Shown here piece by piece: positions 47,500 through 59,000 of a stretch of DNA of 64,000 nucleotides. Both the position numbers and the translations under genes were made by a program. Under the pieces are notes generated by a model that was not told the origin of the DNA, did not search any database, and saw only the letters and a program-made list of their open reading frames with translations. The first letter of the stretch is position 1. The number at the start of each line of letters is the position of its first letter. Source of the DNA: Aporrectodea caliginosa (taxonomy: Eukaryota; Annelida; Clitellata; Crassiclitellata; Lumbricidae); the NCBI GenBank assembly GCA_020284085.1, contig JACEVL010000772.1, forward strand, positions 40,001 through 104,000, read 5' to 3'.

Positions 47500-47590
47500 G
47501 CCTAGGCGCCCTTGTAACGGCATGGTTGTGTTACGGCGCCATATAAATTGTCAGTTTTATTATTATTATTCAATCATTCATTATTATGAT
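47500..47590 (+). mobile_element. LINE-like tail with (ATT)n
   Basis: TTACGGCGCCATATAAATTG followed by ATTATT repeats. Short remnant. Confidence 0.4.
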
Positions 47591-47906
47591 AACGAAGATG
47601 CGCATGATATAGGCACAACGCGTTAGATGAAATGAACTATAAACTTCAAGCGGGGGCGTTGGTTGTTGTGCAATGGTATCCCTTAAATTCCTTAATGTTC
47701 TCCGATAGCTATCAAAATAGGCCAACGTACGTCGTAAACAGAGGCAGACAGCTTCAACCGCAGACTAATCCACATAACGACGAAATAATACCTCATTAGC
47801 TTTAGTGCTTGGTGTGTATACATCCGACAATAAACAAACGGACTTTTGCAACTCACCAATGGAAGCTTACTTGCGCCTATCCCGCAAAATTTGGACGTTT
47901 TAGGAA

Positions 47907-48259
47907 AGGGGTCTCCAAAGTTCGGCCCGCGGGCCACATCCGGCCCGCTAAGGCCTTTAATCGGGCCGCGGAACTCTCCTTGAAGAAAGAAACTAAATTC
48001 GGAAAATTGAAAATTTTAACGCCGCTGTACTCTGACATGCATATTGCCAAAATCCATGTCGCTGTTTGTAAGGCCTGATATGCAATGACACCATTACAGT
48101 GCTTAAAGAGTACAATATTTATGAATCCAAACTTTCATCGCATTACTCACAATTCACTGGACAGCTGCGCAGAGAGAAATTTTTTCTTCGGAGTTTTGGC
48201 CCCTGGAACTTTAGAAAGTCCGAAATGTGGCCCCCTCTCGAAAACTTTGGAGACCTCTG
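47907..48259. mobile_element. hAT-type non-autonomous element (353 bp)
   Basis: Perfect 8-bp duplication TTTAGGAA (47899-47906, 48260-48267). Termini read inward are AGGGGTCTCCAAAGTTCGG (first C apparently lost) and CAGAGGTCTCCAAAGTTTTC. It contains CGGCCCGCGGGCC like the element at 36776-37182. Confidence 0.85.
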
Positions 48260-48674
48260 TTTAGGAAACTAACTTTATACCCAGGATACTATTTAGACGA
48301 TAACTCAATTTTATGCTATTTTCGCGACACTGTTATTACCTCTATTGTCACTGAATGCGGTTTGTCAAAAAGGTTTCAATAAACGAATATAAATATTTGT
48401 TACGGAAGTGAAAACGGCCATTTGGGCTTTAACGGAAACACTGGTACAGGGTCTTAGTTACTTTAAACTTTAAACTCTGCCTGTCCGATATAGGATTAGG
48501 AAAAGTGCAATTTGACAGCATTCCTGAAGAACATCGTAGGCATATAATGAGAAGATTGGTCCTTGGATTCTTTTGAATGAAATAGGCATCGCTCAAGGAA
48601 CGATCTGAAATTCAAAATTTTTGGAGAAAAGGAACATCACGACATCAGATTCAGAGCGAGAAATTATGTGATGG

Positions 48675-49030
48675 AGACAGAGAGAAAGATCGAGACAGAC
48701 AGACAGAGGGAGAGAGAGATTGAGAAACGAAGACAGAAAGACAGGCACAGAGACAGATAATTTGAGAGAATGAGACATATGTAGAAACATACATAGAGGC
48801 AAATACACAAACAGAGAGAGAGACAGACAGACAGAGACAGACAGAGGGAGACAGAGAGAGAGACAGGGACAGAGAGACAGAGACAGACAGAGACAGACAG
48901 ATAGACAGACACAGAGAGACAGAGAGACAGAGAGACAGAGAGACAGGGACAGAGACACAGAGAAACAGAGAGATAGAGAGACAGACAGACAGACAGACAG
49001 AGACAGAGACAGAGAGAGACAAACACACAC
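48675..49030. repeat. GACA/GAGA-rich satellite
   Basis: Imperfect GACAGA/GAGACA array over about 350 bp. The Ser/Leu/Cys-rich minus-strand open frames of 120-156 codons are translations of this satellite. Confidence 0.9.
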
Positions 49031-49277
49031 ACAATCCTTTAGATCATCCGGAAGACCGACCATTTCCCTGGATTTACCATGGATCGAAGAACACCTTCAA
49101 CGCCGACCACTTCCATCACAAACAGGAGACGAGTAGCGACGAACAACGCCCATAAATGGGTCACAATCAGTTAAATAACCAGCTCTAAACGGATTAGCAT
49201 CGTGGGCTAAGTTAATAGATTCTCCTAAATAGGACAGTTAATCTCTAAAATGGGGCTTTCACAGGAACAGCCTGTCT

Positions 49278-49385
49278 CTTCACTCCGCCACTGCTCGTAC
49301 TCTGACAGTGCCAGTGCCATGCCTGGAGAAAAGAGGAGGACGACGCTAATAATCTTTGTTCTCTATTTATGAGGTTATCCAGAAA
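49278..49385 (-). repeat. dispersed repeat family C, copy 4 (inverted)
   Basis: The minus strand gives AACAAAGATTATTAGCGTCG, GTCCTCCTCTTTTC, CCAGGCATGGCACTGGCAC and AGCAGTGGCGGAGTG, matching 2745-2865 and 4735-4850. Confidence 0.6.
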
Positions 49386-49389
49386 AATG

Positions 49390-49560
49390 CATCCATTCCA
49401 GTGTTGTCAACTTGAGACGTGAAAAACGCGGCTGCTTCCCATAAAGAGTGTTGCATGCGGTTTAGTGCTTGGGTATTAAATCGAATTAAGAATTGGTTGT
49501 CTAGCTGTCAACTGCTGAGAGTTTCTCGTGAGGGGCGCTATACAAATGGTCCATTACGAT
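49390..49560 (+). mobile_element. LINE-like 3' tail remnant
   Basis: Ends CTGAGAGTTTCTCGTGAGGG then GCGCTATACAAATGG and a short ATTAC tail. Confidence 0.4.
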
Positions 49561-50373
49561 TACATTTAGTGGAAATCGATTTAAAAAGACTACCATAGCG
49601 TAAATCTAATAGAAAACTACAAGGTTTTCCTGAACTTTCCGCTTTCGTCCGGGTTTTTCACACAGATCGTGAGTTTTGACTAAGTTCTCACATGAAGCAA
49701 TCTTGTGCAGTAGTAAACAAATCGTCAGATTCAAGCCCGCATTAAGGATTGTGCTAAAATGTGCTTGTTATTCACTTTTTATTAAATCTAGCGAAAATGC
49801 TGCAACATAAATAGGCTAAATACGAAGTAATAATTAATTCAATTACTTATATAACGTGCATCTTAAGTCCTATATCTGGTTATGACGATGACTGAGTGTT
49901 AAACATGTAGGAATTCACTGAAATTAAACTTCGTCAACTATTCTCTAATTTAAAATATTGATATGAATGATTAATGACTTATATAATATATAGACCTATT
50001 GCTTGTCGTTCGTTCCTACTATCACTGTACTAAGTAGTCTGACACTTTTTGAGAAACAAATACACCGCAAAAAACATCTTGAGGCAGTTAATACTCACTA
50101 GTAGGCTAAGCATGTTATAAATATGTGCGTGGTGGACCGGTGGTTGCCAGAGGGGGCCTTTGGAAGGTAATCACAGCACCCGGGTCCGAACTAGCCTTAA
50201 TGCGGCCATTGTCAGATTAGATTAGAATATAAAAAGCTTAGATCAGATCGAACTAGCTCATATTATCAGATCAGACTAGATAAGTTTAGAGTAGAGTATG
50301 CAAATCTAAAAAATGAGATGAATCAAATGTGGTTGCTTTAAGTGGAAGCGTTTGATTTTAGATCCAGCCGAAC
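49561..50373. other. upstream region of the PGGHG-type gene
   Basis: AT-rich; no convincing TATA box or CpG-rich promoter seen. Near 50125-50200 there is a tRNA-like scrap (GTGGTGGACCGGTGG, ACCCGGGTCCGAACTAG). Confidence 0.4.
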
Positions 50374-50561
50374 ATGGGCTTCTTGACAGAACTTCTTTTG
50401 GCGCTGGTCGTTTGCAGCGTCAGTGGCGACACCCTGCGAAGTGCAGCCGGCGGTCGCCGTCATTCGCTAGGCAGCGCCACTTTTGACGAAGCAGTATTGG
50501 ATCAGAGTTCCGATAGAGCGATCGACATCAGCGATGATCCCTATACATTTGAATCGGACAG
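50374..50561 (+). CDS. PGGHG: PGGHG exon 1 (start codon, leader)
   Basis: ATG in context GCCGAACATGG; encodes the hydrophobic leader and an acidic linker, ending in ESD plus AG. Donor CAG/GTAGGT. Leaves two bases of a codon. Confidence 0.85.
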
Positions 50562-52655
50562 GTAGGTCCATTCAACGAACCAATTGGTGCATTTTAAAAG
50601 GGAACTATAAATGCCACGTGCATACATAACAAGAAGAATCAGCCTAAATCACAAGTATGTAGGCTAAACCCCTAGATATAAGCCCCCTCTATATATACAT
50701 TGTTATATGTTTTTGATGTATTGCGCCAGTCAATGCAGCCGTGATACGTTCGCATGCATTCTAGTCTTAAAGCTGTGTACAGCATACAGTACAGGTGAGA
50801 ATCTGGCCACGAAGGCATTTGTATCTCGCTATGTGAAGACTAATTATACAGGCAATATTTAGAATATCTAGGCATATATGATATATTGGCTACAGTGTAA
50901 GCTGTAATTCTCCGAATGAGTAGATTCGTCTATTGAATCATTTATGTAGAAAGGCTAAACCTATGGACGGTCGCGTCTTCCACTGACCCAATTCCATAAA
51001 ACGGTCTCTGCCTTCGGTGCAGATGCACTTGTAAGGTATACGTGTCACTTGTGTGTTTCACAGTCTGCCTGGCAACCGAAGGTACAATCCATCCGTTGGC
51101 AACGGTCACCTGGCAACGACTATCTACGGAGATGCAGTCTTCGTCAATGGAATCTACAACGGTGAAACAGGTACACACGCACACAGACAAATAGACATAC
51201 TCACAGAGACGCACAAACACACTGATGCAGACATATGAACATACTCACAAAAAGTCATTACCACACTATACAGTCATACAGTATGAACAACATAATATGT
51301 TGTTCATGTGTCTGTAAAGTCTTTGTGAGTATTATTCACAAAGACTCATAAGGAAACTGATACAGCCATTTGAACATACTCACAAAGACATACATGTTAA
51401 CATACTGACAGAAACACAAACAAACTGACACAGACAAAAATTTACTGGCACACATAACACTGTGGTACGGACACAAAGGCACACCCACAAGGACAAACAC
51501 TACACTGACGTATAAGCATACTGACACAGATGCAAAAGCGTATACATATACATGTAGACGTATAAGCAACCTCTACTGACACAGCTGTAGTTTCTGTAGG
51601 AAGCATACCTTCTCAGGAAGTAACGTTTTTAGGCATCTTCCTTGCCTGTACAACTCAGACGTAAGAGTTCATATACAGCAGAGTTTAATTATGGAAGGCT
51701 TTATGTCATCTACCCTCAGCTTCAATCTCGGCTACATTGGAAGCACTTGTTGCCCTTATAGAGACGCATTGAGAAATCGATTGCACAAGCTTTACCTTGG
51801 CTACCACAAGTCCACAACCTAAAAGTGCCAACCAGAACTGAATCTGACGCGCAATGACATTCGCATTATGAAGGAGTTCATGTAACAATCGATTGCATTT
51901 AAAATTTTTAATGACCTATCACATTCAGTCACATTTCGCTAAACAGTAAAATTACATATAACCTCTTATCAGTACAATACTTAACTTTAAGTTCCATTAT
52001 ATCATCTTAGTGTTATCTCTAAATTGTATCACATTCAGTTAAGTCTACGTTACACATCACTATCATTTTTTTTCGTGAACTGAACTTTCATTCATTCACA
52101 CAGCTTAACATTACATCGCAACAAATCAGTACATCGCTCTAAACTTCAGGGCGTCACTCTGCCCATTGCACTTATAACACAACACATTACAATGCATTGC
52201 GCTGTAGGCTGGAGTCACAGAGCCAGGATTCCATCCGTCCACTCGAGCAACTTCTCCTTTCCAGATGACGAATGTGGAAATCCGTTTCGACTCTACAGAC
52301 TGGACTTACAGAACGGTATGTGACTCTAGTAGGCGTTTTGCAGGTTTTAACCCACAGTACACACTGAGTGTGATCTGATTCAGACATGAGTAAAATGTTT
52401 ATCCTGCTCATTGTTAGGTAGGTCGAACTTACCAATTACAACACACAGTTAAGAGACTACCTACTAAGTAGGCTATGTTCTTTGAAGGTTACGTACTTCA
52501 ACGTCAAATTTTGTAAATATATCTCTTGATTCGGTTAACAGTTTGACTGTGATGCTGAATTTGGCGTTCTCTTTAGCTATAATTTGACTTTCAATAACAA
52601 TATCTACGAACAGTTTAATATGTCGCGTGATTAACACTGCGTACGTAGCACTGTT

Positions 52656-52708
<53 letters not shown>

Positions 52709-53206
52709 GACTGTTGTAAGTTTTGCTTTCTCCCTTCGGGCGTGATGAAGTGTTATTTATGTATTTAGTAGACCTGTACAGTGTAGACCTATCTGACATA
52801 ATATGTAGCGAAGAATTCCTTCCGGTTAAAGTAACGTCAGGACTGGTGGTGCTATGAAGCCTATGATTAACCGGTGGACCTTTGTTTCATTCCTTTAGCA
52901 ACATTCCAAGAAGTCATGCTGCTGCCTGGAGCTACCGTAACCTACCAGGTCTATGCCCATCATCGCTTCAATCGCCTCCTGGTCACAGAAGTCATCATAG
53001 AGCGAAACGAATCCAGTTCCTGTGGTCCTTGCTGCACCCTTGAAATCACGGCCACTCGACAGGACCTTGGCTCAGCTGCATCTCAGGACCTCGTCCTCCA
53101 ACCGGTTCAGTCTTACCCGAATTCCAACTGCGCCGCGGCAAGCACCCAGTGCTGGTAGGTCCAATGCGTTTACTGCGAAATATTTTTGTAATCATCATCG
53201 CCGTTG

Positions 53207-53266
<60 letters not shown>

Positions 53267-55989
53267 CCAGCTCTCTTAATGTTTTGTGTCTTACAAAACT
53301 TTCCAATTTTAACGGAATGTAACGGTCTGCAAAACCAGAAAAGGACAAAAACCCACATACTTGCGCCGTATATATAACAGCAGAGGCTTGTGAGATGACT
53401 ATCAAGCACAAAATTATAAGGAATGCAACGCATATGATATTATAGTGCATGATAAAGCATAAAGTAACTAAACAAGCTATACACAAATTTAAGTTCAAGT
53501 CTATATAAGCCCATGATTTTTATAACTAAAGGCAAAATTAAGAAGATTTAACTAACTAGTAAGTAAGCCGAAATGCTATTGTCTAAAGCAATAAACCTAA
53601 TTGGAAATGACACCACAGATTGATCTTGTAATGTGATGTAACAAGACATTTATAAAGCGCCACCTAACAGTCTCACAAGAGCGCTCAACACGTGGCCATT
53701 AAACAGATGAAAAGTGCGTCTCTAGAGCCTGGAGAAAAGCATATTACGTCACACGCGGCAGTAGTGTCACGAACAGAGGGCGGAAGAGTATTCCAGATCG
53801 GTAATATAGAAAGTGCCAGTAAACGTTAATTTGCTCACTAAAAGGAGGGGCTTCTGGTTAGTTATTGTCCAGATAACTATTAGTGGTTGATACCTAACAG
53901 TCGTCTATTGAGATTTACCTTTTATGATTGTAATGATGACCGGTTCTGTAATCGTAACGAAGGACTCAGTCAGGCGAAATCGGTGAACCGGAAACGCCAA
54001 CAACTCCGAATATCCAGCTGTCAATGTACTGGAACGAGATGCCGGCGACCTTCGTCCTTCCTCAAAGTCAGAACAGTGCCAGGTGGACCTTCGTCCTGTC
54101 CGCTGACCAGCAGGCAATAGTCGCTCAAGAGAACTTCGACAGAGCCTTTGACTTCATCGCAGTCGGCGACGGCGAAGGACTCCATCAGAATCACAGTCGG
54201 ATCTTCCGGTCCTCGGTCTGGGCCAAGGGTGACGTCGAAATCCAGGGCGACCTTCACCTTCAGAAGGTCATTCGCGGATGTCTCTACTACCTGTACACGA
54301 GCCTTCCATCTCACTCGGTCCACTCCGCCAACAACCAGTTCTACGGTCTGTCTCCGGGAGGTCTTCCGAACGGCGCCAACAACACCGACTACCAGGGACA
54401 CGTCTTCTGGGACATGGAGACGTGGATGTATCCGGGGATTCTGATGCTGCGTCCAGAGCTCGCCCGGGACATGCTGTCCTACCGAATCCACGGCATAGAC
54501 GCCGCCTTCGATCGAGCGGCCGTCGGCGGATACGAGGGTGCCCGGTTCCCCTGGGAGAGCGCCTATACAGGGATCGAAGTGACCCCCGTCATCTGCCCCG
54601 CCTGTGCCGAGAACCAACAGCACATCACCGGAGACATCGCGTACGCTGCCCGTCAGTACATATCGGCCACACGGGACACGACCTGGCTGAGCACGCCACA
54701 GGCAGGAACGGTCTACACTGGGCTGGACTTCCTGCTGGAGATGGCGACGTTCTGGAACAGCAGGGCCATCTTCAACTCCACCACTCAACGATACGACATC
54801 AACGGCAAGTATCAGTCATTAGGCCTATATGCTCCTCACTTAGTCCCTGAATCTGAAACTGGATCGTACAGTGCAGACACTGCAGAGTCTTGTAATATTT
54901 TGTAATAATACACGCAAGACATCGCACATTGCCTAAAACCAATAATAAGTAACTTATGTGTGTAAACATTAGTAGCTATTGATCTTGGTAATTCCGGATC
55001 TTGCAACATCCTGTCTACTATTTTTACGCTTTTTCTTTTAGCAGTCAATTCACGTATTTATGGATAGGCCTATTGTTCATGCTATTTAGGTCTATGTTAA
55101 AGATCCCTCTTTATTAAATTACTTGCTAGGGTAGCCTGGCTTCTGGTTTCTCTTAAACGACCATCGATTTTTTCCCTATAACAGCCTTGATATCTTATGA
55201 TAACGGCGCTATATAAGTCATTAGATTAAATTAGATTGGATCTGGTTCGTGTGTTGCGCATGCAAACCATTGGCGAATTAGACGCATAGTCATATATTAT
55301 ATTGCGCTGACATTTGTATGACACACACGGACTCCTATTTACGCCTGATGCGTTATATGTGTGCTTGCTCTGTTGCAATGGTGAACCGTAGGCGTGATGC
55401 CACCGGATGAGCATGCCGAGAATGTAAACAACTCCGTCTACACGAACCTAATCGCCAGTTACTCCGTTCACTTCGCCCGTTACGCCGCCTGTCTCGTCGG
55501 CCTGGACTACGAGACTCTCGTACCTGACAGGTAGACCTTTACGACCGTAGTTTAGGGCCACTCCTCTTCCCTCCAAAGGCGGATGCGGATGAAGGGATAA
55601 CGATGGCGAAGTAGATGATGGCCACAGTTCTTACGATAATGATTGCAATTGCATTGAAGGATGGTCACTCAGAATATGGCTCGACCAAGACAGTTACGAC
55701 ATAATCACAGACTATTTACTGTCTTCTTTTAGAGTATTTCTGACATATTGAGAGCGTATACAGATAGGTTGGTCTACTCTACTGGATGTGTCGACGTATA
55801 CGTCAGATAGAACTGAACTCTTTTTTATGCATTAAAGTCCAGTGATTTCTGTTGTGCGGCCCCTCGAAAAGCGATCCAAAGGATGGTCACGCATAAAGTC
55901 CAGCTCCAGATTCAACGAAATGCAAAGTAACCTACCTTTTATGCAGTCTTACTCGTTCTTAGTAAGCCTAGCTTTTCTTTGTCTACATG

Positions 55990-56066
<77 letters not shown>

Positions 56067-59000
56067 ATCTTTCTTTTCTGTCTGTCTCTCTGCCTCACTC
56101 ACTCATTCACTCACTCACTCTCTCTTGCCCATGCTCCTTTCACACACAACCACAGTAAACACAAACCTTGACGTCATGATAATGAAGATATGATGAAAAT
56201 GACTACGACGAATAAGAAAACAATGCCGATGATAATGACGACGACGACAACGATGATGATGATGATAAGGATGTTTGTTAGTAGGGGCTGATGTGCATTC
56301 GAAGGGATTTAAGAGACCAAAAACAGACGTAAAATGGGTTCTACGTTAGTGCAATGAGAAATTTCTTCATTTACGAAGTAAGACAACTTGTATCTCTGCA
56401 GGTTGTGCGCTTTGATGTTTTTTTCAGTTGGATTTCCCAGGCCCAGAATCTCGCTTTTCCTTTCAATAAACCGAAGCGTTACCACGAAGAATTCGACGGA
56501 TATGACTACCAAGTAGAAACTAGTACGACCGTTTTCACGATTCTTACAGTTATAAACCTTATAGGGTAACATATTGTGAAGCAGCAGGTAGGAATAAGGC
56601 AGGGCAAACTATTGAAATCTCGTGTACGCCTAAGGCAATTATATGTATTGAAGGTTAAAGCAAGAAAAAGCGAAGTAAGGATCGATGTAGCCACTTGACT
56701 GTTAAATACGTATATTTAGTCAGTCGCTCTGTAGATATTTTGACTCGTGAAATGTTGTAAAAAAACTGGTAGCGATATTTAGAACATGTATATATGCATG
56801 TATGCATGTTGGTATGTTTGTATGCATGTATGTGTGTGTGCATGTTCTTCTACAACATTTCACCAGTCTCGAACAGTTTTGTTTGCAGCACCATACACAC
56901 ATATTTAACTGCCTCATAAGTCTTACGTGTATAGCGTGCGCTATATAAATGTTTGATTGTAGGCTATTAATCATGTTCCAGGTTAATTGCAGTGGTTCTA
57001 ACACAGACTAAACGTCTTCTGAACCACTTAAAACCCTTGTTATGTTATGTTATGTTAATTACAATTACGTAATCCGTAATCAGGGAAAGGGAAAACCAAT
57101 GCAAATCATCCGTAAGGTGGATAGGGATTTGGTTTCTGTGGTACATGTAGATACGACTGACGTGCGTGGAGTGAAGCAGGCGGATGTGGTGATGCTGGGT
57201 TTTCCCCTGATGTGGGCGATGCCAGACGATGTACGTCAGAATGACCTTCTGTGGTACGAGACGGTCACCCATCCAAATGGACCAGCGATGACCTGGGGTG
57301 TCTTCTCCACTGGATGGCTCGATCTTCAACAGTTCGCCAAGGCAGACGAACTCTTCACCAAGGCATACAGCTCATACGCCAGAGAACCATTCAAGGTCAA
57401 TTGCGTCTATCCATCCATCCATCCATCCATCCGCCATACCCATCCATCGTCATCCATCCATCCATCCATCCATCCATCCATCCATCCATCCATCCATCCA
57501 TCCATCCATCCATCCATCCATCCATCCATCCATCCATCCATCCATCCATCCATCCATCCATCCATCCATCCATTCACCCATCCATCCATCCATCCATCCA
57601 TCCATCCATCCATCCATCCATCCATCCATCCATCCATCCATCCATCCATCCATCCATCCATCCATCCAGCCATCCAGCCGTCCATCCATCCATCCATCCA
57701 TCCATCCATCCATCCATCAGGCAGACTATTCACCCTCTGCCTCATCTTTTTGTTCCTTCATCAATCACTTTGTTCATCTAATTCATCCTTCTATTTTTCC
57801 ATGTTGTTTTACATTCTTCCAGGTGTGGACAGAGGTCCAATCGGGAGATGGAGCGGTCAATTTCATAACTGGAATGGGAGGCTTCCTACAGACGATTCTC
57901 TTTGGCTACGGTGGGATGCGCCTGAACGTGGAAGAGCTTAGCTTCCAGACCCCTCGTCTTCCTCCAGGAACGACCTCAATGACCTTGCGCAACCTCAACT
58001 ACATGGAAATGGAATTCGACCTAGCGCTGAATTTGACCTCTGTCACCGTGGCCGTGATCTTTACGGGGTCCCATCAGTTGTTCCTCAATAAAACAAATCC
58101 GGTGGAAGAGATTCCACTCACATCTGGTAAGAGCTGCCCATGGAATGAAGCGACAAGGAGATCTCATTCGCTCAGTCATTCGTTAGATGGCGTCATATAA
58201 ATGATTGACCTAACATATAGCTCAACAGCTGAATGTTTAGGTGACAGTTTACATATGATGACCATTATCGCATACTCTAATTAAAGTAGCGTTTCATAAA
58301 TGATAGATATATTTTTGAGTTAACAATACGACTACCTTACGCCGTCAAAGAAATTACGAAAAAATGCATATTTCGTCACCAGATAATTAAAATTAATTAC
58401 TTATGGCCTAAATATTTTCTATTTCTGCCAATAGTGGACGCCGACCCCTTCGCTCTACGGTCGCGGTCCGTCCTCCCCTTTGCATGCACTTCTATAATGC
58501 AGCACCAGGCCTTCTCGGTTGTGGGATCGATTATCTTGAATGGGCTTCCTCTAAATCTGTGTCTCCTACCTAGGAACTCTTCGCTTGCATTTTACACCTC
58601 TATGAAAGCTATTTTCAGCCGAGGATGGGCCAGAAGTCGCCTCTGAGTAGATATCTTGAAGGGGAGCTATATCAAATCCTTTTGATTTATTGATTGATTG
58701 AAGTAAGGCGTTCTACTAGCCATTTGCACATTCATTACATTTTTCTGTGAATAACTATCTGTCCATCCGTCTATCTATCCATCCGTCTATCCATCCATCC
58801 ATCCATCCATCCATCCATCCATCCATCCATCCATTCATCCATCCATCCATCCATCCATCCATCCATCCATCCATCCATCCATCCATCCACCCATCCATCC
58901 GTATAACTACCCATCCGTCTCTATCTATCCATCCGTCTATCCATCCATCTATCCATCCATCCATCCATCCATCCATCCATCCATCCATCCATCCATCCAT

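Larger units (their letters stand above)
57407..58752 (+). repeat. tandem duplication unit 1 (CATC satellite, exon 9a, LINE fragment)
   Basis: About 1.35 kb running from the CATC satellite (57409-57717) through exon 9a to TTTTTCTGTGAAT at 58752. The next unit repeats the same order of parts, so the duplication is direct and copies the LINE fragment too. Confidence 0.9.

Noticed and set aside
48593..49063. Leu/Ser/Cys-rich minus-strand frames up to 156 codons
   Set aside because: Translations of a GACA/GAGA satellite; the apparent membrane character is an artefact.
54021..54788. 255-codon minus-strand frame
   Set aside because: Antisense of PGGHG exon 5; the plus strand has family motifs and splice sites.
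57251..58200. Long open frames reading through the CATC satellite (about 300 codons)
   Set aside because: Read-through of exon 8, the intron satellite (HPSI repeats) and exon 9a; the splice sites show the satellite is intronic.
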